NCBI RefSeq assembly: GCF_040183065.1
Contig: NC_091125.1
Coordinates: 129,549,121-129,613,120, forward strand
From: Periplaneta americana
Lineage: Eukaryota > Arthropoda > Insecta > Blattodea > Blattidae
Direction of reading: 5' to 3'
Length of the DNA: 64,000 nt
Both the position numbers and the translations under genes were made by a program. This document shows positions 11,100-19,960 of this stretch, piece after piece; position 1 is the stretch's first letter, and every line of letters begins with the position of its first letter. Below the pieces are notes generated by a model. The model had not been told where the DNA came from and did not search any database. It was given only the letters and a program-made list of their open reading frames with translations.

Positions 11100-11867
11100 C
11101 TGTGAATATTATATTATGTTATCCAATTAGTAATCCAATGGAATTAAATATTAGATTTTCAGCAGGCAAGTGAAAATTTATCGTCCTTTTATAGAGGTGC
11201 TACTACATTAACAATGTGTCCCGCTAGGCTACTTGTATACGCCTTTCCTCGTGTTTATGAGTCGTTAGTTTCAAGTTGAGTCACAGTATGTCTGTGTGCT
11301 CGAATTACGGGAATGCAATACGACTCCTTCAAGCACGTATTTTGCATTCCTATGTCTTTACGTAGAGCTCTGTTCACACCAGACCGTTTCCCTGTAATGC
11401 TCATTGTTTTGTTTACACCATATGCTTGCGCGAAGGTTTCATAATTCACATTCCATATGCTGAGGCATTTCATAACTCTCTCGTGGTTTACTCATCGGCC
11501 CATATTTATAGAATTTTGCGATATAACGTTAGAGTGATAGACGCATACCGGCAGAGATATAATACGAGATCGGTATGCATACGTCTGTAACATGAAATCT
11601 GTGCGACATCTCACATTTACGCATAAATTTAAATTGCTTACGCCTGTTTCGCCTGTAAAACTTTTGTTTCGAGATTTTATGGTAATTATTTGATTCCTAT
11701 TAATGTTGCATACCTATTACACGAAGTACACTATTCACTCAAAATTTTTAGGACATTTTTGTAGAATGTTATTTTTCTCACGTAATTCCCCTCCCTTCTT
11801 ACATTAAAAAAATTAGACGCCTTTTTTCCTTGAAGAGCGTCTTGCGTGAAGGATCTAAGTATCACAG
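11100..11867. other. No gene recognised
   Basis: A 72-codon minus-strand frame at 11255-11473 has no motif I recognise. The rest is AT-rich. Confidence 0.35.
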
Positions 11868-11875
11868 AAATGCGC

Positions 11876-12319
11876 CAGTATGGCATAGTTGCGCCCCGCG
11901 GTCAATTGGAAGGCCTAGGCATGATATAGTTGCGCCCCGAAGAAATCAGGTAGTAGAATGGACATGGCATAGTTGCCCCCGATAGACATAGTACACACGA
12001 AAGTGATTGTCATAAAATTAATAAATTACTTAAAAACATTACAAAAATATTATAGTTAATAAAGTACTGCCAACTTCTTGGTGTTCATTTTAACGGTATC
12101 GATAATGAATATTAAATCGAATAAAATCAATAAAATTGGTTGATTACGACGCTCAAGTTTCCGTAATGTCTTTTTCTCTACGTATTTCATCGGGGCGCAA
12201 CTATGCCATGCCCCTTTTCTCTACCTGATAGGAACGGGCGCAACTATGCCCACAAAACAGGGACCCTTTTTTATCTGCTGCATCTTACCTGACCGTGGGG
12301 CGCAACAATGCCCTGCCTG
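11876..12319. mobile_element. Non-autonomous hAT element, 444 bp
   Basis: Flanked by a perfect 8-bp duplication AAATGCGC (11868-11875 and 12320-12327), the hAT hallmark. Both ends begin CAG inwards, and near-terminal GGCATAGTTGCGCCCC motifs occur three times in direct orientation at the left and three times inverted at the right. No coding capacity. Confidence 0.85.
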
Positions 12320-12327
12320 AAATGCGC

Positions 12328-12567
12328 GTGGAAAACCAAGGTCATCCATCCCTTCTACAGTGTAAAACATCGATGATTCTTCTGACCACACGGAAGATGA
12401 TTTGCTTGTATTGTATGTTGAAAGTAGTGGAGTGTTATATGCGCATTTATTTTTTTTAGATATTTAGTAAGTTAATTGTGATACGGCTGCTCCACGCTCG
12501 AAATTTTAACGCCTTGATCACAGGTTAGTCGAGGTCGTTAGAAAATCGTTATGTTTAATTCAAGATG
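12328..12567. other. No gene recognised
   Basis: Spacer between two DNA elements. Confidence 0.4.
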
Positions 12568-12577
12568 GATCATTAAT

Positions 12578-13381
12578 ATAGGCGGGGTTATGGGAAGGGG
12601 CAATCCCCCCTCCCAAACTTGTCTCAACTCTTTTTTTTTTCTATTAACGTTAGAAAATATTGAATTCAGAAATTATTTTTTGCTTTTGTTTATGATTAAG
12701 TTTCTATGCTTAAATTGATTAATTAATATCTTCAGATCATGTGTCTGGACTATAACATTTATTATAAATTTCTGAATGTATAAGAATAAAATTGCTATAT
12801 CTCATTTGAGGAATGTAAGCACTGTAATGTTTCTTTTGCAACAGCCTGTATTCATGTGTTAGAAGTCTTCAGGGGCTCAGGCTACCACTTGGATGAATAA
12901 CACCGCACAACAATGCAGAAAAAAGGAAGGTGATCCCGGTATAATGTGTAAACTTAAAGACGAGATTAAATAAAATAATTAGAGTTTACATTTCATATAT
13001 CTTCAGGAAGGTAAATTTCATATTAAAAAAGTTTCTGTTAGCATTTTTACGTAGTTTTATTGATGTATGGATGTGTTTCTGTACGAGAGAGAAAAAAAGG
13101 GTGATTGTTTCAAGTTATACCCTGTTATAATTTGCAGTAGACCTACAGTTCAAGCCCTATACAATTCGGTCCGAAACATCGCGGATATGGATGTAACACT
13201 GTAAGAAGCATGCCTCCGAAAATACCTTTATTAAATTATCATATTCCGAGATACTGTACCACGACCAAGCTATAAAGGGGCAAGGAGGTAAATGATTCCT
13301 GCCATAACCCCATTATATGGGGATTCTATGATTTTGCTTTCCCCTCCCCCCCCCCAAGAAAACAGTTCTCTCTCCGCCTAT
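12578..13381. mobile_element. TIR element with 10-bp target duplication
   Basis: Ends are short inverted repeats ATAGGCGG (12578-12585) and CCGCCTAT (13374-13381), flanked by perfect direct repeats GATCATTAAT (12568-12577 and 13382-13391). C/G-rich runs lie just inside both ends. Length 804 bp with no coding frame of note. A 10-bp duplication excludes mariner and hAT and would fit a Mutator-like element, but the TIR is very short, so the superfamily is open. Confidence 0.65.
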
Positions 13382-13576
13382 GATCATTAATCCGTGACTT
13401 TGATATCAAAGGAAACTTCATTACTTTAAATTATTTTATTTCATGTGTGTCATTCCCGAATAAATTGACTCTAGATAGTGAATATGAACAAAATTCGACA
13501 AATCTTAGTTTACGTTATTAGGAGTAACTCTTGTACTCAGACAAACGGAATGCCGAAAACTAATTTTTCGATATCA

Positions 13577-13890
13577 TGGATAAAAAGGAGGTGCTTGTAT
13601 TTTTATCAGAGAGAATCTATTATTTAATAAAACTGATATATCTGATTTCTGTCTTGAACAAGATACTGAAATCTGTGGAATACAAGTTGGCTATGAGACA
13701 TTAAATTTAATTATCTTATGTGTTTATAGGATGCCAATGGGAGATTATACAAAAATTATAACTAACTTTGATTCATTATTGAAAAGACTTTACAACCCAC
13801 ATATCGAATTTGTAATCTCTGGTGACATAAACATAGATTATCTATGAGAAAGCTTACGTAAAAGCAACTAAACTCATTTCTTGAATCTTA
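13577..13890 (+). pseudogene. LINE endonuclease fragment (family 5-like)
   Basis: The plus strand reads GGACIFIRENLLFNKTDISD, then CIFI-type and CVYRMPMGDYTKII strings, then FVISGDINIDYL and KKQLNSFLES. This is the APE-like endonuclease of Jockey/RTE-type LINEs, with the SGDINIDYL block marking the metal-binding loop. One stop breaks it. It may be the 5' partner of the C-terminal piece at 15.4 kb, but 1.5 kb of other repeats intervene. Confidence 0.7.
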
Positions 13891-13937
13891 GTCAGAGTGC
13901 GAATTAAGATTTCTGATGAGGGAGGGATAGAATCCAA

Positions 13938-14127
13938 GGGTGCTATTCAAAGACATTTCACTAGCCCGCGCTACGAGCGTACTAAACTAGCCCCGGCTAT
14001 CGAGTGATTACTTGTACAGGATTCGTATCAATTCATATCGCTAACACTGGTTTGTGAATACGAAAAACGTTAGTTCGCTGATCATCCACCGGAAGCCCGC
14101 GCTAAGAATGTCTATGAATACTGCCCC
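13938..14127. mobile_element. MITE, copy 1 (GGGTGCTATTC family)
   Basis: Imperfect inverted ends: GGGTGCTATTCAAAGACATT at the left, and AATGTCTATGAATACTGCCC at the right. The inner block GATCATCCACCGGAAGCCCG recurs at 14.59 kb in a shorter copy. Confidence 0.55.
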
Positions 14128-14140
14128 TAGAGTCCACACC

Positions 14141-14395
14141 TGTGGAGTAACGGGCAGCGCGTCTGGCCGCGAAACCAGGTGCCCGGGTTCGAATCCCGGT
14201 CGGGGCAAGTTACCTGGTTGAGGTTTTTTCCTGGGTTTTCCCTCAACCCAATACGAGCAAATGCTGGGTAACTTTCGGTGCTGGACCCCGGACTCATTTC
14301 ATCGGCATTATCACCTTCATTTCATTCAGACGCTAAATAACCTAGATGTTGATACAGCGTCGTAAAATAACCCAATAAAAAATAAAAAAAAGGAA
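14141..14395 (+). mobile_element. tRNA-derived SINE, family 2
   Basis: Head with box A-like AGTAACGGGCAG and box B GGGTTCGAATCCC, then the body GTTACCTGGTTGAGG, AACTTTCGGTGCTGG and the tail TACAGCGTCGTAAAATAACC plus an A-rich end. Related partial copies are at 43.7 and 56.7 kb. The family 1 SINE shares the 3' motif CAGCGTCGT, so the two families are related. Confidence 0.8.
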
Positions 14396-14468
14396 TCCTA
14401 GATAGAAAATACCATACATAAAGTTATTATTATCCTCATTCGATACGGCTTAACGCTTGCATCTTGAT

Positions 14469-14469
14469 C

Positions 14470-14532
<63 letters not shown>
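14469..14532. repeat. (AAT)n microsatellite
   Basis: Uninterrupted trinucleotide run. Confidence 0.9.
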
Positions 14533-14575
14533 TCCATGAACAGGCTTAAGATAAGATGTGTACAGTAATTCCTAA

Positions 14576-14638
14576 GGGTGCTATTCACGCTGATCATCCA
14601 CCGGAAGCCCGCGCTAAAAATGTCTATGAATACGGCCC
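14576..14638. mobile_element. MITE, copy 2 (63 bp, internally deleted)
   Basis: GGGTGCTATTC at 14576 and GAATACGGCCC ending at 14638, with TAA on both sides. The 3-bp TAA duplication points to the PIF/Harbinger group. Same family as the copy at 13.94 kb. Confidence 0.6.
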
Positions 14639-14641
14639 TAA

Positions 14642-15364
14642 GTTCTTAAGAAAATGTTGTGCGGGTTCTTGAGAGCACGCATTGCAGGCGTTTTGGCATT
14701 CCTGGACAAGAGGATTGTCATATTTTTCAAGCAGCATAATCCAATCATTGTTAACATATTTAAATAATTATTTAACAAAATCAAAGATAATGTGGCTTAC
14801 AGTATAAGCTATTAACAACCAGAAAACTGTCAATCTCAATAATTTTTAGGGTTATCACTATTAACTCCCGAGGTCTTCAATCGTCAAATCTTTCTAATTT
14901 CTAATATTGGCCACTGATTAAGTAATTTCTTCATTGTCTTTATACATGGATTTCTCATGGCAATGTTAAATCCGTATGTCTTATACCCAGAATAGAATTT
15001 TTGTATTTCTTGGAAATTATACATATTTTTATCAGAGAGAAATTGTGAAATTGGAAACACCGGGAAAAACAAGGAAAGATCTTAATATATGCATTTAATA
15101 AGCAAAATAAAAATATACATGCATTGAAATAGGAAAACCCTCGAAATACGTATTTATGCAAAATAAGTCAATTTCATACAAACGTAAAATGCATGATCGG
15201 CAAAGATCCATTTTTACTTTCTCAGTATGCGAAATCAATAAAAACATGCAATTACATAAAGTCCCACAGTCTGGTTGTAATGGTACAATGGTAGCCTACA
15301 TACAGTCGATTTGCAAAATTTAACGAAAATACACTTACTTCAGCGCTAATTATTTAAGATGTGC
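14642..15364. other. No gene recognised
   Basis: AT-rich; two overlapping minus-strand frames near 14.9-15.2 kb have no motif. Confidence 0.35.
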
Positions 15365-16075
15365 CTACTTTTCTTTCTTTGAGTCGATAATCCGATATGC
15401 CCTAATTTTCTGGGGAAATGGAACCAACATTGGAAACGTCTTGATTTTACAAAAGAAAGCCATTAGAATTTTATGTAAATCAAACTATCTGGAACATTGT
15501 CGGCCACTTTTCAGACAATCACGGATTTTAACAATAATAAATTTGTATATATATGATCTAGTACTTTACACTCGACAAAATATCGACAATTACTCATTAG
15601 TGGCCAATATACATGATCATGAAATTAGAAATAGTGAACAAATTAATATTCCATATTGTAGATTACACAAGAGCAACACAAACTTTTTAATTATGGGGAT
15701 GAAATTATATAATAAGCTCCCAAGTCAATATTATAAATTGCCAATCAATAGCTTCAAAACTAGATTTTACAATTGGTTATTAAATAATCCTTTTTATTCT
15801 GTTGCTGAGTTTTTCAACACATTTGTATGAAATTGTATTTTAATAAATAAGTTTAATTGTAATTTAGTTAGTTTTCTTTAATTTAAAAGTTTCAAACTAT
15901 TTCATGTTTTCACTGTATTATTTAAATTGTACTGTTTCTTTTATTAGTGTTTTTTTAATATATTTATATGTTTTTCAATGTATTCTGACGAAGCCTAAAA
16001 CTGTATGTCTAATGGCCAAATAAATTAAATTGAATTGAATTGAATTGAATTGAATTGAATTGAATTGAATTGAAT
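15365..16075 (+). mobile_element. LINE family 5, C-terminus, 3' UTR and (TTGAA)n tail
   Basis: A 129-codon frame (15441-15830) reads ILQKKAIRILCKSNYLEHC, INLYIYDLVLYTRQN, and GMKLYNKLPSQYY ahead of the C-terminal end. This fits the terminal part of Jockey/CR1-type LINE proteins. The 3' UTR ends ACGAAGCCTAAAACTG and runs into (TTGAA)n at 16027-16075, the retrotransposition tail. 5' truncated; related protein remains lie at 54.4-54.9 kb. Confidence 0.8.
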
Positions 16076-16083
16076 AGAATATA

Positions 16084-16504
16084 CCGTATTTGCTCGCGTA
16101 ATTTGCGCACTTTTTAATTAACTTTGGCCACTGAAAAATTGGGGTGCGTAAAATATGCGGATTTTTCAAATAAGAGGTCCTGTTCTGAGTTTATCTCAAT
16201 TAGTATATGTATAGGGAAGTATTTACGGTAGGGCTAATTTTCTATACCGGTAACTTGTCTCTACCAAGGACAAGCATTGTTAAAGTAGCGGGACTTTGGG
16301 GTTTCTTTCTGAAGCAGGTACTTCAGTTGCTGGTGAATGACCTACGATGGACTGTAGGGAAGGAAAATCCCTACTACACTGAAAAAAATATGTACGTAAA
16401 ATGTGTGCGCAAAATACACGGAGCAAAAATAAAGTTCAAAATAATCCCTTAAAAATTAGAGTGCGCAAAATACGCGGAGGCGCAAATTACGCGAGCAAAT
16501 ACGG
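16084..16504. mobile_element. Pogo-like MITE, 421 bp
   Basis: Inverted ends CCGTATTTGCTCGCGTAATT at 16084 and AATTACGCGAGCAAATACGG ending at 16504, flanked by TA on both sides. The subterminal motif GCGCAAAATACGCGG recurs several times. The CCGTA terminus and TA duplication are shared with the element at 4.25 kb. Confidence 0.8.
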
Positions 16505-16571
16505 TAGAAGAAATATGATTTTAGTAGGTATGTCAATTGTTTTTTCCTTCTGTTATTTATGTTCTTTTTAT

Positions 16572-16675
16572 TCATTTGTTTGTTTATTTATTTATTTATT
16601 TATTTGTTTACTTGTTTGTTTGTTTACTTGTTTATTTGTTTATTTACTTATTTATTTATTTATTTATGTATGTAT

Positions 16676-16718
<43 letters not shown>
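16572..16718 (+). repeat. (TTTA/TTTG)n microsatellite
   Basis: About 150 bp of TTTA and TTTG tetranucleotides. The long reading frames over it are artefacts of the repeat. Confidence 0.9.
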
Positions 16719-16729
16719 TACCATCCATC

Positions 16730-17078
16730 CTACATCGGCAATTTCTCTCGGGCCTAGTTTTTTGCATTTAAATGGCCGGAGTTACTGTGTTGATACGTCC
16801 ATGAGTTACATTATACGCGTGCCAAGTTTGCTCGAAATCGATTGGCGCGTATAGAAATTACTTTGATGAGTAGCAGCTACAGGCGATCATGCGATCATCT
16901 CGGCCATCTTGTGTCCATTTCGGAAACCACGCGCAACGCGTCGTCCTCCGAGTGGACGATATCGGAAGTCCAGTTGAGTACGAATCAAGGACGCAGTCTC
17001 ATTAAAGCCATAAAGCAATCCGCAGAATTGCATCCCGTCTGAAAGTGGGCGTAACTAGGCAGTGGCACCTGCGCTTAC
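16730..17078 (-). other. 5' end of intron 1 of the minus-strand beta-subunit gene
   Basis: GC- and CpG-richer than its surroundings. It lies directly after the splice donor GTAAG (17078-17074 on the minus strand). No second coding exon is visible here or further left. Confidence 0.55.
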
Positions 17079-17079
17079 C
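17074..17079 (-). promoter_or_regulatory. Splice donor of the minus-strand beta exon
   Basis: On the minus strand TGGG|GTAAGC, breaking after the first base of a glycine codon (phase 1). Confidence 0.8.
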
Positions 17080-17214
17080 CCAGCTGTGTCCCGTCCGGCC
17101 GAACACCGCCCCACTGGACGAATTGTAGAGGAAGAGTCTGAAGGCCTCCCACTTGCCGATGCTGGGCGGCTTCAGGTAGAACTGGTACTCCACGGGCTTC
17201 TGGTTCATCGCCAT
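17079..17214 (-). CDS. nrv: Na+/K+-ATPase beta subunit (nervana-type), first coding exon
   Basis: Encodes the cytoplasmic N-terminus of a sodium-pump beta subunit, the type II membrane glycoprotein that assembles with the alpha subunit and is needed for its folding and delivery to the plasma membrane. From the ATG at 17214 there are 45 codons plus one base: a short variable start, then YLKPPSIGKWEAFRLFLYN and VFGRTGHSW, the pattern seen in the plus-strand paralogue at 45.8 kb (GKWE-F--FLWN, FLGRTGASW). The exon ends TGG G|GTAAG, a phase 1 donor identical in position to the paralogue. The start has a good context (G at -3, G at +4), but an in-frame ATG at 17328 would add 38 residues. The transmembrane and extracellular exons are not in view. 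The family assignment is firm; which beta paralogue this is cannot be told from one exon. Confidence 0.88.
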
Positions 17215-17508
17215 GACAACACTGCGAGGAAACCCCCGAAACTGGAGCAAAAAGCTTCCCACAAGCGCTGCTATATTGCTGGTGATTATGTTGTGCGGAT
17301 ATGAGCGATTAGCCTGTGCGAGGGACATCCTCTCGGCGACCGGCGGCCCTAGGGACGCACTGACCCACGCTTATAGCGCGGCCATTCTTAATCTCATCAC
17401 GTATCGGGACCAATTCAGCGTCCAGTCATCTCAATAAACTCCTACGACAGCGGCGGCTCGTGCTGACGGGGGATCGCGACTCCAGGCGGGACCGTCACGC
17501 GGTACAGA
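17215..17508 (-). promoter_or_regulatory. CpG-rich 5' UTR and promoter region of the minus-strand beta gene
   Basis: GC- and CpG-rich island between the exon and a SINE. On the minus strand a CTATAAGC box (near 17375) is followed only 14 bp later by an arthropod initiator-like TCAGT (17363-17359). That spacing is too short for a normal TATA-Inr pair, so the start site is unresolved. The frame stays open upstream to the ATG at 17328. Confidence 0.45.
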
Positions 17509-17520
17509 TCTTTTATTATT

Positions 17521-17781
17521 GTTTTTTTAGTTGGTTATTTAACGACGCTGTATCAACTACGAGGTTATTTAGCGTCGATGTAGATTGGTGGTAGCGAGAT
17601 GGTATTTGGCGAGATGAGGCCGAGGATTCGCCATAGATTACCTGGCATTCACCTTACAGTTGGGGAAAACCTCTGAAAAAACCCAACCAGGTAATCAGCC
17701 CAAGCGGGGATCGAACCCGCGACCGAGCGCAACTTCAGACCAGCAGGCAAGCGCCTTAACCGACTGTGCCACGCCGGTGGC
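17521..17781 (-). mobile_element. tRNA-derived SINE, family 1, full length
   Basis: Reads on the minus strand: box A TGGCACAGTCGG (17760-17771), box B GGTTCGATCCC (17707-17717), body GATTACCTGGTTGGG, tail with ATACAGCGTCGTTAAATAAC and an A-rich end. It has an 11-bp target duplication TCTTTTATTAT at 17509-17519 and 17782-17792. It lies about 300 bp upstream of the minus-strand beta exon. Confidence 0.88.
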
Positions 17782-18324
17782 TCTTTTATTATTAGGGACC
17801 GGATTTTTAGGTTTTTAAAAAGACCATTTTAAGTTTTTGGAATAGGTGAAATTGTTTTTTTTTTATTATTTTTTTTTAAGGTTTTAGGTCCAATGTGTGA
17901 AAGGGGTCGCAAAAACTGCTTGATCGTTAAAAATGTATCCTTACAGTTATTATTAAAAAATAAATTATATTTATTAAAGCAACATGGATCACGAAACTGA
18001 CCTTTTCAAGAACCAAATTATTTAACAAAATTTACAAGATTCGAAATGTTTGCCCCTTCCCCTTTAACATTATTTGTAGTTTGAATTATTTTAACAATTT
18101 ACATTTTATCTACTATAATTTCCCTTGATATAACTACATAAATTTAAATTTTCAATAGATAAAAGGTACAGTACACACACAAGTTTTGAATTAAATTTGT
18201 TCGAACATTAAGAATTATTTTAAAAAGTAACAAAAAAAAAAACAAAACAACATTATATATAAATATTTAAAGAAAATAATCTGCCCTCAATGAGGGTGAC
18301 CATAAAGATCCAGAATAAAAGCAC

Positions 18325-18325
<1 letters not shown>

Positions 18326-18370
<45 letters not shown>
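18326..18370. repeat. (TA)n microsatellite
   Basis: Dinucleotide run inside the hAT element. Confidence 0.9.
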
Positions 18371-18375
<5 letters not shown>

Positions 18376-18944
18376 AGAAAGACAGGAATTGTTCAGTAAA
18401 AAATTTAGAGAAATGCAAACCCAACAGAATCATCACTGGCCAAAATATAAATGGTAATGTAATATTTGGATTGAATCCTTAAGAATATTCAACAATTTTT
18501 TTTTAATTTCAAAAAATCGGAGTCCGAGTGCTTTTAAAATCTCACATGTGAATTTAGGAAGTGTGCCACGTGCACCAAACAAAAGACCAGAAACACTCCA
18601 CTCACTAGTGGGAATGTTATATGTATTTCTCACTTAGATAAGAGATGCAGGACTCATAGGCCTAAATGGATTTCTTCTCCTCATCCACGTGTTGTGCCTG
18701 CAGGGCATCCCTCTCAAACCGAATTGTAGGATCAAGAACTAATCCCTTAGATTGAGTCCTGTGGATGGCTACAATATCTGCTCTTCTGTTCGAATCTAAG
18801 GATGAAACGCAGTGGATCTCCACGTATACTTCCCATCCACGACGCTTGAGGACATCAGCAATACCGGTCCTGGTCTTATGGTGTTGATTGTTGCGCAGCA
18901 GCTCCGTTTTTCGACAGAATCCCAACACGTGACCAACATTGCTA

Positions 18945-19402
18945 CTATTCCTGATTGCAATACATGACCAAATTCTTTTCAAGATTCTCGACTGAGAAGT
19001 TTTTTCTATTGTCTCTCAAAGTACATTTGTAGGACGAAAAGCTTCTTTTGACAGCACATGACGTCACGCTGCCATTACAGCAGGTATCCACGGTAACTGA
19101 CAATTGAAGATAGCCCCCTGGAGAATGGAGCACACATTTTTCATTTTTTCAAACCCTGAATTTCTCTGCAATACTTTCTTCAGTTTTAATGTGACGACTT
19201 CACCCATGGATCCTGATACGTGTTCCTGTAGAAGCGAGTCAATGACACCAATTGCATCTTTCAGTTGTAGCGACGAAGATTCCAAGCACTCAATATATTT
19301 TGGAAGGTCACTGAAATGTGCCTTGAGGAAAGCAAAGGAGCCATAGATGTTGTCACTGCTAAGTACAGACTTTGCCTTAGGGATTGAGGTAGCCTTCTTC
19401 AC
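18945..19402 (-). pseudogene. hAT transposase C-terminal remnant
   Basis: The first frame reads FLKAHFSDLPKYIECLESSS, then LKLKKVLQRNSGFEKMKNVC. After a frameshift, a second frame reads VTSCAVKRSFSSYKCTLRDN then NLEKNLVMYCNQE. The latter is the hATC dimerisation signature (S-x-V-x-RSFS-x-YK, then NLEKxLVxYC) of hAT transposases. The DDE catalytic part is not visible. A homologous remnant lies at 41.35-41.81 kb. Confidence 0.8.
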
Positions 19403-19684
19403 GTCGAGTGTGTTCTTTTCTCTCTCTCTATCTCTCGAAATTTATTGGTATTGCTTTGAAAATAAAAAAAAAATCAATATATAACTCAGTAAATACAGGA
19501 TAACGCTTATCAACAACGATTTAGGTTTTTTTAGGTACCAAGGTCCAATTTAGGTTTTTTTAGGTTCAACAGAATTCACTATACGACTCTTACGATCATG
19601 ATTAGGAAAAGTATTAAAGAATTTAGGAGTTCAGAAACAAGAAAAAATAGATAAAAACCTACAAATGCGGTTCCTATTTATTAT

Positions 19685-19960
19685 ACGTCTGCCGGTGAAT
19701 GACCGTTATATATCAGATGAGTTGTCTTGGTCGTGGGCGTCAGAGCATTAAAAAGCATTACAACCTTCTGCTATCTGTTTTCTCCCTCACATAAACTGTG
19801 ATGTTGCACAGAGGCAGAGATATAATAAAAGATCTGTATAGTCTTGCACACTCATGCAGTTTATGGGAGGAAGATTATGAACATAATTATATATTTGTTT
19901 AATCAGGTAGTACTTAACTATACTGTCTCAATTGGATTGTTATCTTGCGTGGATGAATTA
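19685..19960. other. No gene recognised
   Basis: Spacer between the hAT element and LINE family 1. Confidence 0.4.

Larger units (their letters stand above)
17793..19676 (-). mobile_element. hAT DNA transposon, 1884 bp, decayed
   Basis: Perfect 8-bp duplication TTTATTAT (17785-17792 and 19677-19684) and TIRs TAGGGACCGGATTTTTAGG against the complement of CCTACAAATGCGGTTCCTA. Subterminal TTTAGGTTTTTTAGG motifs lie inside the right end. It carries a transposase C-terminal remnant on the minus strand and a TA microsatellite. The insertion is at the right-hand duplication of the adjacent SINE. Confidence 0.88.

Noticed and set aside
14150-14215. tRNA gene at the SINE head
   Set aside because: Followed directly by a SINE body and an A-rich tail, as in the other SINE copies.
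1-17073. Second exon of the minus-strand beta gene
   Set aside because: Same search on the minus strand; none seen.
17062-17437. Plus-strand frames across the minus-strand beta exon
   Set aside because: Antisense shadows of a well supported exon in GC-rich DNA.
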